From the NCBI GenBank assembly GCA_963819695.1, contig CAWFXD010000002.1:620001-684000 (forward strand): a stretch of 64,000 nucleotides of DNA. The letters are read 5' to 3'. The stretch comes from DASZIT01 sp963819695. Lineage in GTDB: Bacteria; Actinomycetota; Acidimicrobiia; Acidimicrobiales; RAAP-2. Both the position numbers and the translations under genes were made by a program. Of this stretch, positions 15,913 to 24,476 are shown in pieces. The notes below the pieces were generated by a model, which worked only from the letters and a program-made list of their open reading frames with translations, had not been told where the DNA came from and made no database searches. Numbering within the stretch: position 1 is the first letter of the stretch; every line of letters begins with the position of its first letter.

Positions 15913-17793
15913 CTACGCCGGCATGCCCGACTCGACCCATCGGCGGAAGGCCGCAATCCGGTCGGCCGGCCATGCGCCGTCACAGGGCATCGATCCGTCG
16001 ACCAGCCGACGGAGGATCTCCTCGCCGTGGTCCATGACGCTCTGGTAGTCCCAAAGGTCGAAGGCAAAGGTCATCGACTGCCGGTCGTGTCGCCGGAACA
16101 ACGTCTTGATGTGGCGCTCGAAGCTCACCGGCTCGTCCGGGGCCGGCAGGACCATGGGCGGGTCATCGCCGGCCGAGAGGTGGACGGCGGAGACCCGGGA
16201 TCCGGGGGCACCGGCGGCAGTGTGCCAGTCCCAATGGGGCATGGGCATGTGCTCGGGAGGCTGGGCGCCGGTCGTGGAGTTCTCGACCGCCAGTCGGGAC
16301 CCCCATTCGATGTAGGAGCCGAAGGTGGAGCGGAACTCCGGGTCGTTGGGCATCCCGGCTTCCCTGGCCGAAAGCTGGAGCAGCGCTACCCATCTCGCTC
16401 GCTTCTCTTCGGTGATTTCCTTGTCCAAATGCTGCGAGATCATCCGTGGGTACCCGCCGTAGGACCCGCTGTAGGACTTCGGCCCGCCGAAGACCTCTCC
16501 GAGCCAGGCCGCCACCCGCTGTGGGTGATCCGGCGACATGTCGGCGAACAAGGGTGCCAGCAGCGGTTCCTGGGGGACATGCTTCTCGTAGAACAGCCGG
16601 GTCATCCGGGTCAATGCGGGTAGGCCCCCGCACCACTCGTACACCGTCGGCTCCCGGTCGGGGTCCGGGACCGGGTCGTGGAAGTCGACATACCAGTGCA
16701 TGCCGCTGCAGAACGGCTTGTTCTGGGATTGCCCGCAGCGGCAGAGGGCGTAGTGCTCCCGGGACGACCCCTCGGCTCGGGGCTCGTCGTTTCCCTCCCC
16801 GTCGTCGAGGGCAATGCCGCCCGTAATTCGGTACGGACCGTCCTTGGTGACCTCGATGGCCGGTGCCCGGGTGTCGGCGTAGTCGACCTCTGTCCGAGCT
16901 TCTCGTTCATCGATGGCGAAGCTCAAAGCCCCCGACGGGCAGTCCCGGATGGCGCGGAGGATCTCGTCCATCCGCCCGCCGCTCGGCGTGACAAATGGAT
17001 CGCCGCCCGTATGGAAGACGTTCGCCAGGCGGTCGGTGCAATACCCGGAGTGCTGGCAGATGCCCCGGTTGTCGAAGATCGTCACCTGCTGGCCCACATA
17101 GGTGTCTCGTCGGTCAGGTACCCGGTCGGGGCTCTTGGCTGAGCGGAACCCGACCCGCGCATGGCTCCCGTCGCAGAGCGGCTTCATCGACGAGGCGCCG
17201 CAGCGGCAGAGCGCCATCTGCGGCCGTGGCGGGATCTCCTCGCCGAGCCAGTCGGTCAGTCTCGCCACATTGGTGACGAGATAGGGCCCGTCGGTCGCCG
17301 CCCGGATTTCCGGCGCCAATCCGGACTGGATCTCGGCCAGATCCGCCAACCGGGCCGCCGCGTCATCGAGGTCACCCAGCGAAGCGCTCGAACCCGTCAG
17401 GTCGTGGAGTCCGGCGGTCGCCTCCATCAACCAGGGGGAGGTTTCCGGCATCACCCGCAGGGTGGTTGCCTGCCGGGCCAGGGCCCAGAGCTCCCCGGCC
17501 AGCTCGGCTGGACCGTCGACATCGTCCGGTTCGACGTGGCTCCATGAATTCCTCGCCTCGGCTCCGGTGGCCGGTGCGCCGACTGCCTCCCCGAGAGGCC
17601 GGATCACCGAGTTGGCCAGCCGGTCGCCGATCGCGGTGAGGAGCTCGGTCTGCCCATCGGGTGCCGCCAGCAATCGGTTCACCAGGTGGGATATTCCGAG
17701 GGCCCGGTCGTGGAGCCGACGAATGGTGGTGCTCACCTGGTCGCCCACTGGGACTCCGTCCGCCGATTCGGCATCAGTGGGTGACGTGGTCAT
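15913..17793 (-). CDS. Multidomain Fe-S/globin fusion: CDGSH - mono-[4Fe-4S]-like - CDGSH - truncated globin - MPCDGAWP domain
   Basis: 626 residues. Residues 1-165 are helical with no recognised family. A first CDGSH [2Fe-2S] motif uses C196, C198, C207 and H211. Residues ~235-295 form a divergent ferredoxin-like module (C246, C252, C285; VTIFDNRGICQHSGYC ... RDCPSGAL). A second CDGSH motif uses C351, C353, C362 and H366, with CSGMH in place of CDGSH. Residues ~388-505 match a group II truncated haemoglobin (GGYPRMISQH, RARWVALL, YIEWGSRLAVENS). Residues 557-626 are a small domain ending GSMPCDGAWP...FRRWVESGM that also exists alone at 61877. The protein is cytoplasmic, probably a redox or gas-reactive protein (inference). 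It stands alone. Confidence 0.85.
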   Translation of the reverse strand: MTTSPTDAESADGVPVGDQVSTTIRRLHDRALGISHLVNRLLAAPDGQTELLTAIGDRLANSVIRPLGEAVGAPATGAEARNSWSHVEPDDVDGPAELAGELWALARQATTLRVMPETSPWLMEATAGLHDLTGSSASLGDLDDAAARLADLAEIQSGLAPEIRAATDGPYLVTNVARLTDWLGEEIPPRPQMALCRCGASSMKPLCDGSHARVGFRSAKSPDRVPDRRDTYVGQQVTIFDNRGICQHSGYCTDRLANVFHTGGDPFVTPSGGRMDEILRAIRDCPSGALSFAIDEREARTEVDYADTRAPAIEVTKDGPYRITGGIALDDGEGNDEPRAEGSSREHYALCRCGQSQNKPFCSGMHWYVDFHDPVPDPDREPTVYEWCGGLPALTRMTRLFYEKHVPQEPLLAPLFADMSPDHPQRVAAWLGEVFGGPKSYSGSYGGYPRMISQHLDKEITEEKRARWVALLQLSAREAGMPNDPEFRSTFGSYIEWGSRLAVENSTTGAQPPEHMPMPHWDWHTAAGAPGSRVSAVHLSAGDDPPMVLPAPDEPVSFERHIKTLFRRHDRQSMTFAFDLWDYQSVMDHGEEILRRLVDGSMPCDGAWPADRIAAFRRWVESGMPA

Positions 17794-17878
17794 CCGGAAT
17801 CCCTCCCGCTCCTGGTCGGACTGACTCTATTCGCCGTTGTTCGGAAGGCATGCCACCGAAGCTGCCTTCATGGCGATT

Positions 17879-19117
17879 TCAGATTTCGACCTGGCCTAGC
17901 CGGTCGGCCAAGAACGCCCGCTCGACCGCATTCTCACTGAGAAGGAGAGCTTCCTGGTAGGCGTCCCGTGCCTCGAGGGTTCGCCCCAGCCGGCGCAGGA
18001 AATCGGCCCGGGCCGAAGCCAGGTAGCTGTAAGTGGCCAGGAGGGGCTCGGCGGCCAGGGCGTCGAGAGCCTCGAGGCCGGCGGTCGGCCCCTCGGCGAG
18101 GCCGACGGCGACCGCCCGGTTGAGGGCGACCACCGGTGACGGCCAGATCTCCACCAGCAGGTCGTAGAGCCCGACGATCTCCTGCCAGTCGGTGGCGTCC
18201 CACGACGGGGTTTCGGCGTGCACCGCGGCGATGGCGGCCATCAGCGCGAACCTCCCGGGTGGCCTCCGCCCAAGAGCCTCGCGCACCAGCAGGATCCCCT
18301 CGCCGATCGCCACGCGGTCCCACCGGGAACGATCCTGGTCGGCCAGCAGCACCAGGTGACCGTCGTCGCCGAGCCGGGTGACCCGCCGAGCGTCGGTGAG
18401 GAGGATCAGGGCCAGCAGGCCGGCGACATCGGCGTCGTCAGGCAGGAGTGTCCGGAGGATCCGGGCCAGGTCGAGGGACCGTTCCACCAGGTCCCGGCGG
18501 ATGAGATCGGCCCCGGCCGGAGCCGTGTGGCCGGTGGTGTAGAGCAGATGGACGACGGTGAGGACGGCGTCGATCCGGGAAGGAAGTTCCTCGGCGGGCG
18601 GCACTCGATACGGGATTCGGGCGGTGGCGATCTTCTTCTTGGCCCGGGTGATGCGGGCGGCCATCGTCGCCTCGCTGACCAGGAAGGCTCGGCCCACCTC
18701 GGCGGTGGTGAGCCCGCAGAGCAGTCGGAGGGTCAGGGCCACCTGGGAGTCAGCCGCCAGGGCCGGGTGGCAGCAGGTGAAGATCAGGCGGAGTCGGTCG
18801 TCGATGATCTCGGGCGTGTCCGGGTCGCCCGGCTCGGGTGCCTCCACCCGTTCGACCAGCAGCGGTAGGGCGCGGTCATGAGTGGAGGTCCTGCGGGCCA
18901 GGTCGATGGCGCGGCGCCGGGCCACGGTGGTCAACCATGCACCCGGCTTCGACGGGATGCCACCGGTCGACCAGCTCGCCAGGGCCCGGGTGTAGGCGTC
19001 CTGGACACACTCCTCGGCGAGGTCGATATCGCCGGTCACCCGCACCGTCGCGGCGAGCACAAAGCCCCACTCGCGACGGTGCGCCTCGGCGACCGCGGCC
19101 TCGACAGAGGCGTCCAT
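17879..19117 (-). CDS. ECF sigma factor, ECF42 type with TPR-like C-terminal extension
   Basis: 412 residues. Region 2 is in AAVAEAHRREWGFVLAATVRVTGDIDLAEECVQDAYTRAL, with KPGAWLTTVARRRAIDLARR. Region 4 is ALTLRLLCGLTTAEVGRAFLVSEATMAARITRAKKKI. The remaining ~210 residues are a helical repeat extension (DUF6596-like) ending in TPR-like helices. Such ECF42 factors lack an anti-sigma partner and are encoded with a YCII/DGPF protein, as here (17 bases upstream, same strand). The C-terminal extension probably takes over regulation. Confidence 0.92.
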   Translation of the reverse strand: MDASVEAAVAEAHRREWGFVLAATVRVTGDIDLAEECVQDAYTRALASWSTGGIPSKPGAWLTTVARRRAIDLARRTSTHDRALPLLVERVEAPEPGDPDTPEIIDDRLRLIFTCCHPALAADSQVALTLRLLCGLTTAEVGRAFLVSEATMAARITRAKKKIATARIPYRVPPAEELPSRIDAVLTVVHLLYTTGHTAPAGADLIRRDLVERSLDLARILRTLLPDDADVAGLLALILLTDARRVTRLGDDGHLVLLADQDRSRWDRVAIGEGILLVREALGRRPPGRFALMAAIAAVHAETPSWDATDWQEIVGLYDLLVEIWPSPVVALNRAVAVGLAEGPTAGLEALDALAAEPLLATYSYLASARADFLRRLGRTLEARDAYQEALLLSENAVERAFLADRLGQVEI

Positions 19118-19134
19118 GTGATGCCGGGCGTGGC

Positions 19135-19482
19135 TCAGTCGAAGACCCGGATCGGCCGGACCTCGACTCCACCGGTGGGGGCGGGTACTTGCTTGGCGAT
19201 CGCCAGCGCTTCGTCGAGATCGGCGGCCTCGATGAGGTAATAGCCGCCAAGGGCTTCCTTGGTCTCGGCGAACACCCCATCGGTCACCGAGACATTCCCG
19301 GCGGCGTCGGTGCGAATGGATGTGGCCGTGCTGTTGGGCTGCAGGGCGTTCCCGCCCCGGAGCGACGCCGCATTGCGCTCGCCGAAGACCATGTGCTCTT
19401 TCATCATCTGCCCACCGGTCTCGGGGTCAGCGTTCTCGAAGCGAGCCTCGTCCCCGTAAATGAGGATCAGGTACTCAGCCAT
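19135..19482 (-). CDS. YCII-related (DGPF) protein, ECF42 partner
   Basis: 115 residues of ferredoxin-like YCII fold. EYLILIYGDEARFEN opens the first strand. VTDGVFAETKEALGGYYLIEAADLDEALAIAKQVP is the DGPF-type core (here DGVF), and VEVRPIRVFD the closing strand. These proteins are the usual partners of ECF42 sigma factors. Their biochemical role is unknown. ATG 19482 has AAGGAG in front. A longer frame upstream to 19854 is a shadow of the opposite-frame PhyH gene. Confidence 0.9.
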   Translation of the reverse strand: MAEYLILIYGDEARFENADPETGGQMMKEHMVFGERNAASLRGGNALQPNSTATSIRTDAAGNVSVTDGVFAETKEALGGYYLIEAADLDEALAIAKQVPAPTGGVEVRPIRVFD

Positions 19483-19621
19483 GATGTGCTCCTTCCTGTT
19501 TCGGTCCCGAATTCGGGGCCACTCATTGACTACGACGAGCGAGAGGTGCCCCGATCGACAGGTCTCCCCAGATTCTTCCCCACCCGGCGGGAATAGCAAG
19601 CCGGCCGCCGGCGGTGCCCGG

Positions 19622-20404
19622 TCAGGCCGGCGTGACCACGTCGGCCAGGACCTTCGCCGGATGGCGACCGTCGACGTAGCCGATGAAGGGTGGGTGGATG
19701 TTGTAGCCGAGCAGCTCTTGCAGACGGGGTGACAGGGTTCGGGCGACGTTTGGCGGCACGGCCAGGACATGGTTCTCGACCGGCCGGAGCCATCCGACTG
19801 CGTAGTGGAGGACGACGCCCAGGCGGGGCCGGTCGGTGTGGTTGGCGCCGCCACCGTGCCAGATGCTGCCCAGGTACACCAGCGCCGAGCCGGCTCTCAG
19901 CTCCACCCCCACCGTGGCGGTGTCCGACCCGGGGCGCTGGTCGACCCAGCGGTGGCTCCCGGCGACCATCCGGGTCGCGCCGTTGGCTTCCGTGAATTCC
20001 TCGAGCGGCCACATCACGTTCACCACCAGCTCGTCGTGAGGCCGGGGGATCGGGTAGATGGCGTCGTCCGGATGGAGGGGCTGTTCGGTCTCCCCGGGTC
20101 CGATGGCGATGCCGGCCGGGGCACTCAACTGGTAGTGGCCGAGCACCCGGTCCAAGACTCCCAGGACCACCGGATGGGTGGCGAGGGCGTCGAGTGATCG
20201 GGTCTTGGCGAACAGGGCGTACACCCGCCGGGTGCGCCGTCCTTCGAAGTCGTCACGCCCGGTCGGGGTGGCGGTCAGGACCTCCTCGAGGTCGGTGCGC
20301 GCCCAATCCACCTGATCGGTGTCGATGGCATCGGAGATGGTGGCGTACCCCTCCTCTTCGAGCCGGGCGACGATCCGATCCACCTCGCCGTTGTTCTCGA
20401 CCAT
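19622..20404 (-). CDS. Phytanoyl-CoA dioxygenase (PhyH) family Fe(II)/2-oxoglutarate oxygenase
   Basis: 260 residues. The cupin core shows the facial triad: His111 and Asp113 in PLHPDDAIYP and distal His183 in IWHGGGANHT, with Arg193 (HTDRPR) as the likely 2-oxoglutarate ligand. It would hydroxylate a small molecule, and neighbours give no hint of the substrate. It is divergent from a PadR regulator. The 59-base gap holds two direct repeats that could be the regulator's sites. Confidence 0.85.
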   Translation of the reverse strand: MVENNGEVDRIVARLEEEGYATISDAIDTDQVDWARTDLEEVLTATPTGRDDFEGRRTRRVYALFAKTRSLDALATHPVVLGVLDRVLGHYQLSAPAGIAIGPGETEQPLHPDDAIYPIPRPHDELVVNVMWPLEEFTEANGATRMVAGSHRWVDQRPGSDTATVGVELRAGSALVYLGSIWHGGGANHTDRPRLGVVLHYAVGWLRPVENHVLAVPPNVARTLSPRLQELLGYNIHPPFIGYVDGRHPAKVLADVVTPA

Positions 20405-20415
20405 CTATCCTCCTA

Positions 20416-20460
20416 AAGGGAATGTCCTGTGTCACCCTCTACCTTCCTGAAGGGAATGTC
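20416..20460. promoter_or_regulatory. Direct repeats AAGGGAATGTC between PhyH and PadR genes
   Basis: AAGGGAATGTC occurs at 20416-20426 and again at 20450-20460, 34 bases apart, in the short divergent gap. A CCTTC-CT-GAAGG palindrome touches the second copy. Placement suggests binding sites for the adjacent PadR protein. This is inference. Confidence 0.5.
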
Positions 20461-20463
20461 AAG

Positions 20464-20988
20464 GTGAACGAACTGAACGCCACCCAGGGATCGCTGCTCG
20501 GCTTCCTGCATGACGGGCCGAAGACCGGCTGGGATCTGCTCCAGCAGGTCGAAGGCGTCCTTGACCGCTTTTGGAATATCACGCCGAGCCATGTCTACCG
20601 AGAACTACGCGCCCTCGAAGAGCGGGGCCTGGTGAAGGCGGGTGACCCCGGGCCGCGTGATCGGCGACCCCTCACCATCACCGCCACCGGCCGACGGGCA
20701 TTTCGCCGCTGGATCGCCCAGCCGCCGGGTCCTGAGCAGATCCGGTTTCCGCTGTTGGTGACCCTTTGGTTTGCCCGACACATCGATCCCGAGGTGCTCG
20801 GGGGACTTCTCGAAACCACCCGCCAGGACCACCAACAACGCCTTTCCCTTTACCGAGATGTCGAGGGCTCGTTGGCCACCGATGACGATCGCCTGCCGGT
20901 CATTCGCTTTGGCATCGCCTACGAGCAGTCCATTCTGGACTGGCTCGACGAGACCGCCTCCCGACACGTTTCGCGGCTCGGCGGTTGA
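20464..20988 (+). CDS. PadR family transcriptional regulator
   Basis: 174 residues. The N-terminal winged helix reads LNATQGSLLGFLHDGPKTGWDLLQQVE ... WNITPSHVYRELRALEERGLVKAG ... PLTITATGRRAFRRWI, a clear PadR pattern. The C-terminal half is the helical dimerisation/effector domain of the Vir/PadR-2 type. GTG 20464 follows AAGG. The frame extends further upstream without PadR features. It probably controls the divergent PhyH gene and itself. Confidence 0.88.
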   Translation: MNELNATQGSLLGFLHDGPKTGWDLLQQVEGVLDRFWNITPSHVYRELRALEERGLVKAGDPGPRDRRPLTITATGRRAFRRWIAQPPGPEQIRFPLLVTLWFARHIDPEVLGGLLETTRQDHQQRLSLYRDVEGSLATDDDRLPVIRFGIAYEQSILDWLDETASRHVSRLGG

Positions 20989-21024
20989 CGTTTCGGGCGC
21001 CAGGTGCCGCACTCCGCAAAGTTG

Positions 21025-21939
21025 TCAGCCCGGCGACACCTCGGCGAGGACGGGCTCGACGATCTCTTCGACCAGCCACTGCACCGGGCGGCCGCCGGGG
21101 ACGGCAGCCAGGACGAAGTGGGTGATGCCGGCTTCGATCATCTCGAGGATCCCGGCGCGGGTAGTGGCGGGCGCACCCGGCTCGTCGGACCGGACAATCA
21201 TCTGGACCGATCGGACGATTTCGTTCGGATCCCTTCCGATGGCCGCACAGTGCCCGATGAGAATCGCGTTCTTCTCCTCGAACTGCCGGGCGGTGTTGGC
21301 CGGGCAGTTCCAGATGTCGGCGTATTCGGCGACGATGCCGAGGACTCGCTCGCCCCAGCCTCCGATCAGGATGGGCGGATGGGGATGCTGGAGGGGCTTG
21401 GGCTCGCATACCGCGCCCTTGAGTTGGATCGAGTGGCCGTCGAAATCGAACGGTTCGATCTCCGTCCACATCCGTCGCAGTATCTCGCAGGACTCGGCCA
21501 AGTCGCCAACCGCGTCGCCCGGCGGGACCAGAGGCACCCCGTAGGCCTCGTACTCTCGGATCGCGGGGTTTTCGCCCGCCACCCGGCTCCCACCGACTCC
21601 GATCCCGACGTCGAGTCGACCGCCGGAGATGATGTCGACGGTGGCCGCCATCTTCGCCAGCAGCGTGGGCCTTCGGAGGCGGTTGCTGGTCACGATGACC
21701 CCCAGCCGTAAGCGGCGGGTCTGAGCGGCCAGGGCGGCGAGGAGCGTCCAGGCTTCCAGGGCGGCTCCTCGAATGTCGCCTCGCAACGGCACCATGTGAT
21801 CCCAGAGCCAGGCGTGCTCGAAGAGTGGGATCTGGTCGGCTTCGCGCCAGACCCGGAGGATCTCGTCGTAGCTGAGACCCTGTTGGCTGGTCTTGACGCC
21901 GAAACTCAGTGGCCGGTCAGGGATGTTCATGTCCGGCAT
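21025..21939 (-). CDS. LLM-class F420-dependent oxidoreductase
   Basis: 304-residue TIM-barrel of the luciferase-like monooxygenase superfamily. Typical blocks are YDEILRVWREADQIPLFEHAWLWDH, RRLRLGVIVTSNRLRRPTLLAKMAATVDIISGGRLDVGIGVGG and PILIGGWGERVLGIVAEYADIWNC, which is the pattern of actinobacterial F420-dependent members. The substrate is unknown. ATG 21939 sits very close to GGAG, and ATG 21930 is an alternative. It has no obvious operon partner. Confidence 0.88.
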   Translation of the reverse strand: MPDMNIPDRPLSFGVKTSQQGLSYDEILRVWREADQIPLFEHAWLWDHMVPLRGDIRGAALEAWTLLAALAAQTRRLRLGVIVTSNRLRRPTLLAKMAATVDIISGGRLDVGIGVGGSRVAGENPAIREYEAYGVPLVPPGDAVGDLAESCEILRRMWTEIEPFDFDGHSIQLKGAVCEPKPLQHPHPPILIGGWGERVLGIVAEYADIWNCPANTARQFEEKNAILIGHCAAIGRDPNEIVRSVQMIVRSDEPGAPATTRAGILEMIEAGITHFVLAAVPGGRPVQWLVEEIVEPVLAEVSPG

Positions 21940-22097
21940 TCTCCTTCTCTCCCGGGTGGCCGGTGCGGCCCGGGTCTGACCTACCCGTCGGCTCCAAGAT
22001 GATCGGGTTCCTCGCGGGGGTGAGGGAGGCGATCGGGGGGTGGTGGACCGTTTTGCCCCTGGTCACGATCCCGTTCAAAGATCTTTTCCAGCCTTCT

Positions 22098-22805
22098 TTA
22101 CGGAGTAGGCGTCATCTCGGAATCCGGGTGAAGCCGGTAGCCGACACCCGGCGCCGTTTGAATCAGCCTGCCGGAACCATCGTCGAGTTTCTGCCGCAGT
22201 CGATGAACGTACGCATGAAGGTATTGCGCCTCACGGCCGTATCCCGTACCCCACACCGCGTTGAGGATCATCTGGTGCGTGCAGGTGAGTCCCGCGTGCC
22301 GGGCCAGGTAGGACAACACCTCGAATTCCTTGGCAGTGAGATCGACGACGGCGCCGTCGAGGCGGGCTTCGTGGTGGACGAGATCGAGTTGGAGCGAGCC
22401 GAGGGAGAGCGTCGCCGGCAGCTGGTCGTCGGTATCACCGGCCCGATGACGGATGGCGGTGCGGATACGGGCCTCGAGTTCCGCCATGCCGAATGGCTTG
22501 GTGACGTAATCGTCCGCCCCGCCGTCGAGAGCGGCGACTTTGCGGTCCTCGGAGCCGCTGGCCGAGAGGATGATGATCGGCACTTCGCTCCATTGGCGGA
22601 TCCGCCGGCATACCGTCTGTCCGTCAAGATCGGGCAGTCCGAGGTCGAGCACGACCACATCAGGGGAGGTGACCGCGGTCTGAGAGATCCCCTGCTCGCC
22701 GTTCACCGCGGTGGTGACCTGGTGACCGCTCGCCTGGAGTCCGACCCGGAGCGCCCGCAGCAGGGACGGGTCGTCGTCAATCACCAGGACCTTAGCCACG
22801 GCCAT
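22098..22805 (-). CDS. kdpE: KdpE response regulator (OmpR/PhoB type)
   Basis: 235 residues. The receiver domain has acidic pair DDD near residue 10, phosphoacceptor Asp54 (VVVLDLGLPDLDG), Ser/Thr in LSASG and Lys in YVTKPF. The C-terminal winged helix has DLTAKEFEVLSYLARHAG and YLHAYVHRLRQKLDD with the GVGYRLHP end. It overlaps the kdpD stop by one base (TAATG), so the two are co-translated. It should activate kdpFABC, which starts 118 bases across the divergent gap. Confidence 0.95.
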   Translation of the reverse strand: MAVAKVLVIDDDPSLLRALRVGLQASGHQVTTAVNGEQGISQTAVTSPDVVVLDLGLPDLDGQTVCRRIRQWSEVPIIILSASGSEDRKVAALDGGADDYVTKPFGMAELEARIRTAIRHRAGDTDDQLPATLSLGSLQLDLVHHEARLDGAVVDLTAKEFEVLSYLARHAGLTCTHQMILNAVWGTGYGREAQYLHAYVHRLRQKLDDGSGRLIQTAPGVGYRLHPDSEMTPTP

Positions 22806-24274
22806 TACCGGCGGGCACCGTTGGTGGCCGCCGGGGGCAGGGTGAAGACAAACCGGGCACCTCCTTCCGGCGCCTCGTCGACCCAGATCGTTTCGCCATG
22901 GGCTTCTACGAACGTCTTGGCGATGGTCAGCCCGAGTCCGGTCCGTCCACCCGTGTCGAAGCGAACGAATCGGTCGAAGACCGTTTCGCGTTCACCCGGT
23001 GGAACTCCGGGTCCCGAGTCGGTGACCGACAGGGCGACTCGATTGCCGCGCAGCGCACCGGCCACGGTGATCAAGCTGTTGGGTGGGGCGTGGCGATTGG
23101 CATTGTCCAGGAGGTTAGCGAGGACCTGGCCGATAAGAAGCTGGTCGACATCGACATCTGGGAGTTGCCCGGGGATGTCCACGTTGATCGGACGGTCACC
23201 GAGGGCCGACTGGAGAGTGCCGAGGACGTCGTTCACCAGGTCGGGAACCGACTTGGGTGCCCGCCGGACTTCGAGAGACCCGGCGGCGATGCGAGTCATG
23301 TCCAGGAGGCTGGTAACCAGGCGGGTCAGCCGATCGGTCTCGACATCGATCAGACCGTGCAGCTCGTGCGCATCGGCATCGGAGAGGGGGGTCGCGGGAT
23401 CCAACAGCGTCGAAGACGCCACCTTCATGGTGGCGAGCGGGGTACGTAAGTCGTGGGACACGGCCCCGACCAGCGCGTGCCGCAATCGGTCCACTTCCTC
23501 CAGAAGCTCTGATCGCATGGCCTGCTCCCGTAGCTGGGCCCGCTCCAGGGCCAGGGCCGCGTGATTCGCGAAGGTGCGAAGCAGCTCCCGGTCTGCATCG
23601 GATGGCGGGATTCCCCGCAGGACAAGCATGCCGATCGGACGACCCGAGGCCGACAGCGCCACCGTTCGCATCTCATCGAGCCCTCCGGGTGCCGTCCCGA
23701 CGCTCACCGGCATCCCCGACTGAGGGTCGAGCTGGTGGAGCTCCTCGGTAGAAAGCGCCTTTCCGGCAGAGGCGGCGATGCTCAGACGACCGGACTCGGG
23801 GACCAGAAGTGAAACGCCGGAGACTTCGAAGATGGTGGCAACCGCGTTGACGATTGCCCGCAACAGGTCTCCGACCGATCGGTTCTCCACCAAGAGCTCG
23901 GACAGGTCGAAGAGCCGGCGGGCTTCCACCGATCTCCTCTGGGCCTCAGAGCGGGCGGAATCGAGGTTGGCGACCACCCGGGCTACCAGCAACATCACGA
24001 CCACGTACACCCCGAGCGCCACCCAGTCCTGAGCATTGCCGACGGTGAGGGTGTGAAAAGGGGGGATGAACTCGTAGTCGTAGACAAGGAATCCGGCGAC
24101 GACGCTCGCGACCCCGGCTGGGAAGCCACCCACGATGACTCCGGCTACCACGGGGATCACGAATACCAGCGCGGTGGTGGCAATGCTCAGGTGGGGGCGT
24201 AGGGGCAGCATGGCCGCACCCAGACCGACGGCGGTGGCGATCCCCGTCGTCGAACCAATCAGATTTCTGCGCAC
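22805..24274 (-). CDS. kdpD: Short KdpD-type sensor histidine kinase lacking the N-terminal KdpD/Usp domains
   Basis: 489 residues, against roughly 850-900 for full-length KdpD. It begins directly with the four-helix DUF4118 membrane domain (residues ~10-105), followed by a GAF domain (~130-250), HisKA with VGAVSHDLRTPLATMK (His phosphoacceptor) and an ATPase domain with NLLDNANRHA, DSGPGVPP and GLGLTIAK. The cytoplasmic KdpD ATP-binding domain and Usp domain, which sense K+ or c-di-AMP in other species, are missing, and no separate copy lies in this window. The gap upstream is the divergent kdp regulatory region. Confidence 0.9.
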   Translation of the reverse strand: MRRNLIGSTTGIATAVGLGAAMLPLRPHLSIATTALVFVIPVVAGVIVGGFPAGVASVVAGFLVYDYEFIPPFHTLTVGNAQDWVALGVYVVVMLLVARVVANLDSARSEAQRRSVEARRLFDLSELLVENRSVGDLLRAIVNAVATIFEVSGVSLLVPESGRLSIAASAGKALSTEELHQLDPQSGMPVSVGTAPGGLDEMRTVALSASGRPIGMLVLRGIPPSDADRELLRTFANHAALALERAQLREQAMRSELLEEVDRLRHALVGAVSHDLRTPLATMKVASSTLLDPATPLSDADAHELHGLIDVETDRLTRLVTSLLDMTRIAAGSLEVRRAPKSVPDLVNDVLGTLQSALGDRPINVDIPGQLPDVDVDQLLIGQVLANLLDNANRHAPPNSLITVAGALRGNRVALSVTDSGPGVPPGERETVFDRFVRFDTGGRTGLGLTIAKTFVEAHGETIWVDEAPEGGARFVFTLPPAATNGARR

Positions 24275-24321
24275 CTTCCCATTGTCGTACCAAAGCGGGC
24301 CACCAGTTTCGGGAAGCGCCG

Positions 24322-24368
24322 TTAAGAAGTTATTAAGGAGGACCGGCTCCTGTTCAGAACCTGTTCAG
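24322..24368 (+). promoter_or_regulatory. Two pairs of 11-bp-spaced direct repeats upstream of kdpFABC (candidate KdpE sites)
   Basis: TTAAG occurs at 24322 and 24333, and CCTGTTCAG at 24349 and 24360. Both pairs have an exact 11-base period, as expected for tandem OmpR/PhoB-family binding on one DNA face. They lie between divergent kdpD and the kdp structural genes, so KdpE is the natural candidate. Confidence 0.6.
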
Positions 24369-24392
24369 GGCGGCCGGCAGATAATCGTCTCC

Positions 24393-24476
24393 ATGGCAGA
24401 TTTCCTCGTGGCGCTGGGCATCATCGGCTTCGCCCTGGTCTTCCTGGGTCTCATCTGGGCTCTGGACCGGGTATGA
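24393..24476 (+). CDS. 27-residue single-helix membrane peptide preceding kdpF
   Basis: MADF followed by one hydrophobic helix (LVALGIIGFALVFLGLIWAL) and DRV. Its stop overlaps the kdpF start (ATGA), which is strong evidence of coupled translation. Two consecutive one-helix peptides head this kdp operon. This first one does not have the PEKF-type end of KdpF. It may be a second small subunit or a translation leader. No strong ribosome-binding site is visible. Confidence 0.6.
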   Translation: MADFLVALGIIGFALVFLGLIWALDRV

